Part shown: positions 1-6,248 of the stretch, one piece after another | Position numbering within the stretch: position 1 is the first letter of the stretch | Layout of the letters: each line of letters begins with the position of its first letter | Source of the DNA: Sphingopyxis sp. | GTDB lineage: Bacteria; Pseudomonadota; Alphaproteobacteria; Sphingomonadales; Sphingomonadaceae | Direction of reading: 5' to 3' | DNA: 6,291 bases | Assembly (NCBI GenBank): GCA_013911715.1 | Contig: JACEST010000117.1 | Coordinates: 1 to 6,291 of the forward strand | Program-made: the position numbers and the translations under genes | Notes under the pieces: generated by a model | Databases searched by the model: none | What the model saw: the letters and a program-made list of their open reading frames with translations, nothing else | What the model was told of the DNA's origin: nothing

Positions 1-989
1 ATCCCAACCCCGCCCGCCCTGAGCTTGTCGAAGGGCCGTCCTTTTCTTCAGCGCCGCCAGAAAAAAACTACAGTCCTTCGACAAGCTCAGGACAGGCGGG
101 GCGGGAGGAAAAGGATTTACTGACTTCGAGGACCCTGGCCTCTCCCGCCGTCCGCGCCCGCGCTGCCGGTCTCGGTGTCGATCTTGCCCAGATCCAACCA
201 GCCGACGGTGAACGCGTGCGCCATGCCGATCTCGATGCTTATCTGCGGTACAGCACCGGCCAGGGCTATCACGCTGCGCACAACCGCCGCGCCCGTGCCG
301 ACGAAGCGATCAAAGTAGTTGGCATGCGCCGCCGCATCGCCGAAAATATGAGCGCATCCAAACGCGCGATCCCGCACTTCACCTATGTCGAGGAAATCGA
401 CGTTACTGCGTTAGAGGCGCTGCGCGGCGATCTGAACGCCAACCGCGGCAACCGGCCCAAGCTCACCATGTTGCCGCTGCTCATCGTCGCAATTTGCCGC
501 ACCGTGCCCGATTTTCCGATGATCAACGCGCGCTATGATGACGACGGCGGCGTTGTAACGCGGCATGGCGCGGTTCACCTTGGTATGGCGACGCAGACCG
601 ATGCCGGGTTGATGGTGCCAGTCATCCGTGATGCGCAGGACCAGAATGTCTGGCAATTGGCGAGTGAAATTAGCCGCTTGGCCGAAGCGGCGCGCAGCGG
701 CAAAGCCAAGTCGGAGGAATTGTCGGGCTCCACGCTGACCATCACCTCGCTCGGCCCATTGGGCGGCATCGCGACCACGCCGGTGATCAACAAGCCCGAA
801 GTGGCAATCATCGGCCCGAACAAGATTGTCGAACGCCCGATCTTCGTCGGCGACGATATCGTCCGCGCCAAGCTGATGAATCTGTCGATCAGCTGCGACC
901 ACCGCGTCGTCGATGGCTGGGATGCCGCGAGTTTTGTTCAGGCGCTCAAGAAGATATTGGAAACGCCGGTGCTGCTGTTTGCGGATTGA
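1..989 (+). CDS. Dihydrolipoyl acyltransferase (E2) of a 2-oxo-acid dehydrogenase complex, probably branched-chain type; 5' end outside window
   Basis: This is the core subunit that passes the acyl group from a lipoyl arm to CoA in a cytoplasmic 2-oxo-acid dehydrogenase complex. The frame (codons starting at 3) runs without a stop to TGA 987-989, giving 328 visible residues. Seen in order: a repeat-derived linker (3-116), a peripheral subunit-binding domain (about 135-245, starting LASPAVRARAAGLGVDL, with the usual SPAVR arginine), a short linker, and the catalytic domain (about 309-986). The active-site motif is DHRVVDG, with His at 900-902 and Asp at 912-914. The lipoyl domain must lie to the left. 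There is no in-frame ATG, GTG or TTG between 3 and 135, and the GTG at 216 lies inside the binding domain, so it cannot be the true start. The segments IPHFTYVEEIDVT and NLSISCDHRVVDG look more like branched-chain (BkdB/DBT) than pyruvate or oxoglutarate E2s. That subtype is my inference; E1 and E3 genes are not visible. Confidence 0.93.
   Translation, partial: PNPARPELVEGPSFSSAPPEKNYSPSTSSGQAGREEKDLLTSRTLASPAVRARAAGLGVDLAQIQPADGERVRHADLDAYLRYSTGQGYHAAHNRRARADEAIKVVGMRRRIAENMSASKRAIPHFTYVEEIDVTALEALRGDLNANRGNRPKLTMLPLLIVAICRTVPDFPMINARYDDDGGVVTRHGAVHLGMATQTDAGLMVPVIRDAQDQNVWQLASEISRLAEAARSGKAKSEELSGSTLTITSLGPLGGIATTPVINKPEVAIIGPNKIVERPIFVGDDIVRAKLMNLSISCDHRVVDGWDAASFVQALKKILETPVLLFAD
8..101. 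repeat. Long imperfect inverted repeat (REP-like) lying inside the E2 reading frame
   Basis: Two 27-nt arms, 8-34 and 75-101, are reverse complements with two mismatches. The perfect 17-nt core is CCTGAGCTTGTCGAAGG (18-34) and its complement (75-91). The 40-nt centre can extend the hairpin with a 6-bp stem (42-47 with 59-64) around an 11-nt loop. I remember this core as a dispersed repeat in sphingomonads and some other proteobacteria. Here it sits within an open coding frame rather than between genes, encoding RPELVEG from the left arm and PSTSSGQAG from the right arm. There is no transposase and no target duplication that I can define. Confidence 0.85.
135..245 (+). other. Peripheral subunit-binding domain (E1/E3-binding) of the E2 protein
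   Basis: About 37 residues from LASPAVRARA to HADLDAYL match the small three-helix domain that docks E1 or E3 onto the E2 core. The pattern seen is SPAVR, then a Gly-Val-Asp-Leu turn, then a Gly-containing loop, then an acidic helix ending in DLDAYL. Because it is intact and in frame with the catalytic domain, it shows that the gene starts upstream of 135. Confidence 0.85.
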
Positions 990-997
990 GTGAATGA

Positions 998-1075
998 CGT
1001 CGCCCCTGCGCAAGCAGGGGCCGCTAACGGCATCGCGCCATACCGATTGAGGCCCCTGCCTGCGCAGGGGCGACG
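998..1075. repeat. Inverted repeat with two hairpin arms between convergent genes
   Basis: Two 25-nt arms, 998-1022 and 1051-1075, are reverse complements with a single mismatch, separated by 28 nt. Each arm also folds by itself: an 8-bp stem GCCCCTGC/GCAGGGGC closes a GCAA loop at 1002-1021, and the same stem closes a CTGC loop at 1052-1071. The element fills nearly the whole gap, with 8 nt to the E2 stop on one side and 7 nt to the stop of the opposite gene on the other. The form resembles a BIME-type pair of REP hairpins. I recall similar intergenic repeats in sphingomonads, but copy number cannot be judged from this window. Confidence 0.85.
1002..1071. terminator. Possible bidirectional transcription end or mRNA 3'-stabilising structure
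   Basis: Both convergent transcripts would end in GC-rich 8-bp hairpins within about 20 nt of their stop codons, or in the larger stem formed by pairing the two arms. Neither side has a run of Ts after the stem, so this is not a classical intrinsic terminator. A role as a barrier to 3' exonucleases, or together with Rho, fits better. Function is inferred from position and structure only. Confidence 0.4.
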
Positions 1076-1082
1076 GACAGGG

Positions 1083-2918
1083 TTACAGGCCCAGCGCTTG
1101 AAAGCTGGTCTGGTCAAACTTCAGCTTGAAGGTGACATAGGCACCCGAACGCGAAAAGCGTTCGGCTTCAAAATCGCGGTCACGAAACCCGGCGAAATTA
1201 TAGCCGAGCGTCAGATTGGCGTTCTTGAACGGTGCCAGCGTCAGTGTTGGCCCGCCGGCATAGCTGACGGTGTCGCCGCCGGTGCTGATCCGCACGCTGG
1301 CCGATGCGCCAATGTCGGCAATATCGCTGATCGTGAAGCGCGCATCGGCCCCGAGCAGGTTCGACCAGCCCTTGACGTCATCGGTGCCGAATCGATCCGA
1401 GCTGTAGCGCGTGCCCCAGAAAAAGCCGAATTCGCCGACCTCGACCCAGCGGCGGGCATCGCTGCCCGGGCGGCGGCGGGCGCCGCGATCAGCGAGCGGG
1501 GTCCAGTTGACTGACAGGCTGTTGATCGCACGCACCGATTCGACATTGCCGCTGACGGTCAGCGCGGGGCCGCCGATTGGGCCGGGCGCGCCCGCGACTG
1601 CATTGCGGACGGCGTCAAAGCGCAGTTCGGTCTTGTTGAGCCAAGAGAGGGTCGATTCCGCCGGACGATGCGCCCAGCTGAGTTCAAATTGCGCGCTTTC
1701 GGTGCTCGCCGTGCCAAGCGCGCCACTGGCTTTGGTCCAGCTCGCCAGCGCGCCGAGCGCGCGGCCTTCGCCCAGCTGGCGCAGCGCCCCGATTTGCACG
1801 CCATAGCGATTGGCGAGTTCGCCATCGCGATATTCGGCGCGCCCGGTCATCGTCCAGATGTCATCGCGATAGGTCGCCCCGGTGCTGATTGCGACAAAAT
1901 CCTCGGTTATCTGCCCGGCATTGCCCAGAAAGCCGCCGACCGCCACGGGTTGCCCCGGATTGACAATGTCGCCCGCGCTGATCCCACCCAGCGTCCTGTT
2001 GCCGTCAACCGACAGATCGACCGTCAGCCGCTCGCTGAGCTTGAGGGACTGGGCGAGGCCATAGGCGGCAAAGCTGCGCGGCCCATATTCACTGATATCC
2101 TGCTGGTTGGCGGTGGCGAGCAGGCGGCCACCGGCCCAGGGGGCTAGATCAAAGCCAAGGCGAGCAGTCCGCGCCCGCACCGTGTCGCCGTCGGCAATCT
2201 CGTAACTGCCGACCAGATTGACATCCGGCAGCAGTTTCCAACGCGCACCGAGGCGATGCGTCGTCGGGAAATCGACGCTGGCATCATCATCGCCCAACGC
2301 AAATTCGGTTTGTGCGTCAAGTTCCAGTTTCTGGCTGAACAATTGCTGCGTGACGCCCAGTTGCAGCAGCGTCGAGCGGTTACGGTCACCGCTGCTCAGG
2401 CGATCATCGGCGTGGATCAGGCCCACGCGCCCGCGTGTGGTGCCACCGTCATATTCGGCCAGCACCCGGGCAGCACGGCGGCGTGCGCCGCTGCCGAGCT
2501 GGTCCTGCTGCCACGCGCTGCCGGTGACGGCCACGCGCTTGCCTGCGTGCAGCCGCGCATCGACGCCCAATTTGCGCGTGCCATTCTCGGCACCATTTTG
2601 CTGGCCGACGCCAAAGCCGCTTTTCTGTTCGCGGGCATAGGCGAGCAGGTCGAGCGCGCTATTGTGATGCTCCACCTCGACCAGCCATGCGGTCGCATCG
2701 GTCTTCGGCGAACCAACCGCTTTGCCTTCACTTTCGCTGCCCGCGATTTCGGCGCGGATTTCGGTTTGCAAATTCGGGCGATAGCGCAGGTCAACACCGG
2801 CCAGATTGGTTTCGGCGGTACCATTATCGTCCTGCAGCAAGGTTGCGCCGACGCGCAGGCTTTCGTCATCGCTGGTGAAGCTGGCGCGGCCGCCGGCATT
2901 GAGCACGCGCTGGCCGAC
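1083..2918 (-). other. Predicted C-terminal outer-membrane beta-barrel region
   Basis: Residues 1091-1701 consist of alternating polar/hydrophobic strands of about 8-12 residues joined by short charged or Gly/Asn/Asp loops, with no cysteine. The last clear strand, SGAYVTFKLKF, ends in Phe1691 and is followed by a 10-residue tail. A penultimate-strand aromatic end of this kind suits recognition by the BAM assembly machine. Strand number was not computed; the length would allow a large barrel. Confidence 0.7.
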
Positions 2919-5900
2919 GCCTTCAATCTCATATTCAGCGACAATGAATTGCGGATCGAGCGCTGATGAACGGCTGAGGATCGGTTCGCGAAAGCGCAGC
3001 GTGCCCAGCGAATAGTCGATGTCATAATCGATATGGCGCGTCAGCGTCTTGCGATCGACGATGATCTCGCTGCGCAGGCGGCTGCGCGTTTCAATGGTAA
3101 TGCGCTCGCTGTTCGGCAGCACCACAGATGCACCCAATTGATAGGGTCCGCTGAGGCCATTGCCCTGAATCTCGTCGCGGCGAAAGCGATAGGGCGTGTC
3201 GGCAACAAAGGCGGTCGCAGCGAGGTTGCGGCCGCGATATTCGGCCTTGCCGCCGTTGAGTGAGCGATTGTAACGCGCCAACTGGGTCTCATTAAGACCC
3301 GTTTCGAAATCGCCGAACAATGCGTAAAATTGCGGTCGTTCGAGCCGCAGATAAAGTTTACGTACGCTGGCCGCATCATGGCGCTGCTCGGCGCGGTCGG
3401 CGTAAATGGTGTAATAAGCGCGCGGATCGATCACACCGCCAAAGCGCGCGTCATCGGGCTCCTTATCGCTGTCATAGGCAAGTGTAAGCAGCCATTTTCC
3501 TTTGACCCGCCCCTTGGCATAAAGGGCAAGCCGCGCGTCGGCGTTCCAGCTGTCCAACGTCTCGGCCACCGGTTCCATGCGGTCATCGAGCGTGTTGTAT
3601 CCCACTGTGCCCGATGCAAAGCCGACTACGGTCCACGGTTGGTTGCCCGGTTCCATCCACATTTGCAGCGTTTGGCGGCGCTCGCTCTGGTCCTCGCGGA
3701 AGCGGAAATCGATGGATAGCGTGCCTGACGCTGTCGTCGGCTCGAGTTCGACATAGGCCATGCCATTGTCGCCCTCGACGCGCCACACCGGGGCAGCCCG
3801 TTCGAGTCCGGCGAGCTGGCGCACTTGCTGTGCTTCGACCTCGATCGCCGGCAGATAGGGGGCGGGGACCGCGAAATCGCCGGTCAGGCCATGCTTGACG
3901 GGACGGCCGTTGCGGTCGGTCAGCCGGATTGCGATGACCGGACGGGTGATGCCGTCGGCGACCAGCACGGACTGTTCGCGCACCAGTTCGGCGCGCGCCG
4001 GGGTGATTGAATAATGAACCGACCGGCGCAGCGTTTCGACCACCTGTCCGTCCGCGTTCAGAATTTCGGCGACCAGATGGTTGGTGCCGTCGCTGATCGG
4101 AACCCCGCGCCACAGGCTGACGCTGACGCGGCCACCCGGCGACCGGCTGGTGCCATCGGACAACAGCGCATCAACCACCTTATCATTGATGCTCAACCGG
4201 ACGCTCTGGTCAGGCAAGTGACGTACCGCGATGCGGATCGCCTTGGTGCGCGGATTATGATCCTCCGCGGGGAACAGCCAGGCCGGGGCGGGTGTCTCAT
4301 CGGTAAACCAGTTGGTGTCGGCACCAGCCGCTACAGCTTCGGGGGCGACCGCTGGGCGCGCCGGGCGGGCGACCGCTGTATCGGTGCGCGGCGTACCTGC
4401 CGCAGCGCGGAAATCGGCGCGCAGCAGCGAACCGCCGCGGCCTTCGACGAAGCGCGAAATCGCGCTGCCCGCGCTGCGGGTCGACCGGGCGCAATCGACC
4501 GGTTTCTGGTCGAGCGGAAAAGTCGACGGGTCGATCTGCACCACGTGAGTCCCTGGCCGCACGCCTTCGAAATGATAGCGGCCATCGGGGTCGGTTACCG
4601 TATAGGTGCCGTCCTGCAGCAGCACGCGGACACCGCCGATGCCTTGCGCCTTGCGCGGATCGGCGAAACAACCGCCTTCGGTAATCCGCCCGATAATCGT
4701 CATCCGGTCGCCCAGCTGATCGCGCTTGATCGCCACGACAGCCTCGGCAATGTTGCTGGCCGCACCGCGGTTGTCGACGGCCCGCGCGGTGTTGAGCGCG
4801 GTGCCGGGCCGCGCTGTGCTAAGAACTTCGGCGAGATAGGTCACCAATCGGCGCTCGCTGGGGGCCAGCGGGCTCAATTGCAGGGAAAAGCTGCGGCCAT
4901 CGGGGTTAATACTGGCACTTGCCGCGACGCCGTCAACGCGCACCGTTTCGGGGCGCAGCCGCATTGCAGTTGGCAATTGGTCGCTCAGGGTGACCACGCC
5001 GGTGGTGCGGCGCGCATCGCGATTGGCGACCTCGATTCGATATTGCACCACATCGCCCGCGACGGCGATTTGCGTCGATGTGGTTTTGCGCAGCGTCACT
5101 GGCGTTCCGGGCTGGTCGATCGGAATGTCGACACGCACCGGCTCGGGTGTGCTTAGTGTGAAGGGCTGGCCATAGCTGGAACCATTGATAACAAAGGGCA
5201 GGCCGTCATCGGGCCTGCGAAACGCCGCCAGATCGGCAGGGGCGACGACCGAAGGCGCCGTGAACGGCGCTGATGGTGTCACCACGAGGCGATAAGTTCC
5301 TGGCGCAACAAAGGGAAATCGATAATCGCCGGGCGGGAAATTATAGACACGGCCCGATGAATCGGTGACGCTTTGCCCCGTGAACATGGTCGATGGGTAA
5401 ATCGACACGCCATCGTCGCCGAACACCTGAGCGGGCTGGCCAGTGATCGCATCAACAATCGTCACCTGCACGCCCGTTACCGGTGCACCATCGCCGCTGT
5501 CGAACACAATGCCGAATGGATCGACCAGAAAATCGATTGTGGCATTGCCGATCAGGGTCGCATTGCCTGTTTCGGCCACCGTCACGCGAACCGACGTACC
5601 GGGCGTGACCGACAATTGGCAGTCGTTGGCGGCAATCGGTGGCGGTACGCCCAATGTGTTGATCATGCCGATAAACAAGCTGCTGTCCGGCGCATCTTCG
5701 ACCAGCCTGATCTGTTCGGCATCGCCGTTGGCAAGTGTCAGATTGACGTCGACCGTCTCGCGTATCGCTGGATTTGTGTTTGCCGCCGACGACAGCAGGC
5801 CGATAACAACAATGTCGCCGGCACGGAACTGGCCCGTTTGGCGAAGCTGGGCCGGGCTTGTCGGCAGGCCCGCAAAAACACCGTCGGGTCGCAGGAAAAT

Positions 5901-6188
5901 GGGCCCTGTGGTGCTCGCGCACTGGGTCGGTTGCAGATCGGCGGCAAAATTGCCGCCGGTTCCGACCAGCTGGTAGGTTACAATCGTCGGCTGATCGGGC
6001 GACGGCGGGGTAACGATGGTATCGACGCGATTGCTGAGCGCCTGAAAGTTGCGACCAGCAACTTGCCATTCGGCTGTCGCGGTGTTGCTGATGGTCGTTG
6101 GCTGCGCAGCCGTCGGCACCGCCCACAGCATCGCAGCGGCGCCAAACAGGGTGCGGATTGCACCAAAACTCTTGGTTAACAGTCGCAT
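1083..6188 (-). CDS. Giant outer-membrane protein: signal peptide, CnaB/DUF11/Ig-like domain array, C-terminal beta-barrel; function unknown
   Basis: A 1701-residue protein predicted to be Sec-exported and anchored in the outer membrane. Seen in order: signal peptide (1-28); beta-rich N-terminal region with SNTATAEW (about 30-225); CnaB/SdrD-B-like domain (226-310, ending PGTYRLVV); DUF11-like domain (362-486); second CnaB-like domain (496-556, DPDGRYHFEGVRPGTHVV); Pro/Ala linker (597-624); Ig-like domain (645-730); Big-1-like domain (735-832, VADGITRPVIAIRLTDRNG); barrel-proximal module (924-1090); barrel-like strands (1091-1701). The start is forced: ATG at 6188 is preceded two codons upstream by an in-frame TGA, and no good Shine-Dalgarno precedes it. 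The only cysteines are C90, C190, C507 and C566, all before the barrel. There is no frameshift or internal stop. Large DUF11 proteins with barrel ends exist in Gram-negative bacteria without assigned function to my knowledge. Adhesion, surface display or export of a partner are possible; none is shown. Confidence 0.92.
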   Translation of the reverse strand: MRLLTKSFGAIRTLFGAAAMLWAVPTAAQPTTISNTATAEWQVAGRNFQALSNRVDTIVTPPSPDQPTIVTYQLVGTGGNFAADLQPTQCASTTGPIFLRPDGVFAGLPTSPAQLRQTGQFRAGDIVVIGLLSSAANTNPAIRETVDVNLTLANGDAEQIRLVEDAPDSSLFIGMINTLGVPPPIAANDCQLSVTPGTSVRVTVAETGNATLIGNATIDFLVDPFGIVFDSGDGAPVTGVQVTIVDAITGQPAQVFGDDGVSIYPSTMFTGQSVTDSSGRVYNFPPGDYRFPFVAPGTYRLVVTPSAPFTAPSVVAPADLAAFRRPDDGLPFVINGSSYGQPFTLSTPEPVRVDIPIDQPGTPVTLRKTTSTQIAVAGDVVQYRIEVANRDARRTTGVVTLSDQLPTAMRLRPETVRVDGVAASASINPDGRSFSLQLSPLAPSERRLVTYLAEVLSTARPGTALNTARAVDNRGAASNIAEAVVAIKRDQLGDRMTIIGRITEGGCFADPRKAQGIGGVRVLLQDGTYTVTDPDGRYHFEGVRPGTHVVQIDPSTFPLDQKPVDCARSTRSAGSAISRFVEGRGGSLLRADFRAAAGTPRTDTAVARPARPAVAPEAVAAGADTNWFTDETPAPAWLFPAEDHNPRTKAIRIAVRHLPDQSVRLSINDKVVDALLSDGTSRSPGGRVSVSLWRGVPISDGTNHLVAEILNADGQVVETLRRSVHYSITPARAELVREQSVLVADGITRPVIAIRLTDRNGRPVKHGLTGDFAVPAPYLPAIEVEAQQVRQLAGLERAAPVWRVEGDNGMAYVELEPTTASGTLSIDFRFREDQSERRQTLQMWMEPGNQPWTVVGFASGTVGYNTLDDRMEPVAETLDSWNADARLALYAKGRVKGKWLLTLAYDSDKEPDDARFGGVIDPRAYYTIYADRAEQRHDAASVRKLYLRLERPQFYALFGDFETGLNETQLARYNRSLNGGKAEYRGRNLAATAFVADTPYRFRRDEIQGNGLSGPYQLGASVVLPNSERITIETRSRLRSEIIVDRKTLTRHIDYDIDYSLGTLRFREPILSRSSALDPQFIVAEYEIEGVGQRVLNAGGRASFTSDDESLRVGATLLQDDNGTAETNLAGVDLRYRPNLQTEIRAEIAGSESEGKAVGSPKTDATAWLVEVEHHNSALDLLAYAREQKSGFGVGQQNGAENGTRKLGVDARLHAGKRVAVTGSAWQQDQLGSGARRRAARVLAEYDGGTTRGRVGLIHADDRLSSGDRNRSTLLQLGVTQQLFSQKLELDAQTEFALGDDDASVDFPTTHRLGARWKLLPDVNLVGSYEIADGDTVRARTARLGFDLAPWAGGRLLATANQQDISEYGPRSFAAYGLAQSLKLSERLTVDLSVDGNRTLGGISAGDIVNPGQPVAVGGFLGNAGQITEDFVAISTGATYRDDIWTMTGRAEYRDGELANRYGVQIGALRQLGEGRALGALASWTKASGALGTASTESAQFELSWAHRPAESTLSWLNKTELRFDAVRNAVAGAPGPIGGPALTVSGNVESVRAINSLSVNWTPLADRGARRRPGSDARRWVEVGEFGFFWGTRYSSDRFGTDDVKGWSNLLGADARFTISDIADIGASASVRISTGGDTVSYAGGPTLTLAPFKNANLTLGYNFAGFRDRDFEAERFSRSGAYVTFKLKFDQTSFQALGL
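2919..3419 (-). other. Barrel-proximal conserved module
   Basis: Residues 924-1090 contain dense motifs: YYTIYAD (925-931), KLYLRLE, FGDFETGL (958-965), ARYNRSLNGGK (971-981), RRDEIQGNGLSGPY (1003-1016), LPNSERITIETR (1024-1035) and HIDYDIDYSLGTLRFREPILS (from 1052). I recall the same order of motifs in other large outer-membrane proteins from distant phyla, always just ahead of barrel-like strands. Its role is unknown. It may form a periplasmic plug or the first barrel strands. Confidence 0.6.
3693..4256 (-). other. Two Ig-like domains, the second Big-1-like
   Basis: Residues 645-730 form a beta-rich unit with SLWRGVPISDGTNHLVAEILNADG, typical of Ig-like domains with a strand-turn-strand end. 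Residues 735-832 begin LVADGITRPVIAIRLTDRNGRPVKHG, close to the invasin/intimin Big-1 signature of ADG followed by a DxNG-P turn, and end in SGTLSIDFRF. They extend the stalk toward the barrel. Confidence 0.6.
4521..5513 (-). other. CnaB-like, DUF11-like, CnaB-like domain block
   Basis: Residues 226-310 and 496-556 are two copies of the same type of fold, each with a DxxGRY/V...F sequence followed by a PGTY/PGTH turn and a strand. Between them, residues 362-486 have the DUF11 pattern: TLRKTTST, then GDVVQYRIEVANR, then LSDQLPTAMRL, then NTARAVDNRGAAS. Such domains usually serve as rigid stalk or adhesin modules. Assignment is from sequence pattern, not from a profile search. Confidence 0.7.
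6105..6188 (-). other. Sec signal peptide of the giant outer-membrane protein
   Basis: The first 28 residues have a basic start (Arg2, Lys6, Arg12), a hydrophobic core rich in Leu, Ala, Phe and Trp (14-24), and a likely cut after TAA at residues 26-28, before Gln29. There is no lipobox cysteine, so it is not a lipoprotein signal. Confidence 0.85.
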
Positions 6189-6200
6189 CTTTCAGAAAGC

Positions 6201-6236
6201 GGCGGCAGAGGCATCCGGCTGGATGCTGTTGCCGCC
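6201..6236 (-). promoter_or_regulatory. Imperfect hairpin in the leader of the giant outer-membrane gene
   Basis: On the transcript strand a 7-bp stem (6230-6236 with 6201-6207) and a 6-bp stem (6221-6226 with 6211-6216) are separated by a 3x3 internal loop and closed by a 4-nt loop (6217-6220). It lies 12 nt upstream of the ATG and 12 nt after the stop of the possible upstream gene. A short CTTT/AAAG hairpin (6189-6199) directly abuts the start codon. It could be a weak attenuator, a processing site or a translation control element. No -35/-10 promoter is evident in this gap. Confidence 0.4.
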
Positions 6237-6248
6237 GCCCGCATCGAC

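Noticed and set aside
8..101. CRISPR or transposon end
   Set aside because: There is a single inverted pair with no direct-repeat/spacer series, no transposase and no definable target duplication.
216..989. GTG at 216 as the start of a 257-residue E2
   Set aside because: It falls inside the peripheral subunit-binding domain, which is intact and in frame upstream, so the protein must begin earlier.
411..1013. 200-codon open frame on the - strand over the E2 gene
   Set aside because: Antisense to the catalytic domain with its DHRVVDG motif; the reverse frame has no family resemblance and overlaps the intergenic repeat.
1002..1071. Classical intrinsic terminators
   Set aside because: The stems are strong but no T-run follows on either strand, so only a low-confidence 3'-boundary role is listed.
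990..1514. GTG-initiated 174-codon frame directly after the E2 stop
   Set aside because: It runs through the inverted repeat and then antisense to the end of the giant gene; the peptide is low-complexity Ala/Arg/Gly.
1668..2966. Open frames of 159 and 236 codons on the + strand
   Set aside because: Both are antisense to the barrel region, where long antisense frames are expected from codon bias.
4014..5156. 380-codon open frame on the + strand
   Set aside because: It lies antisense to the DUF11/CnaB part of the giant gene. Its translation is Arg/Ala/Gly-rich with no recognisable domain, as expected for a GC-rich shadow.
5373..6179. 268-codon open frame on the + strand
   Set aside because: Antisense to the signal peptide and N-terminal region of the giant gene; no domain pattern and no ribosome site.
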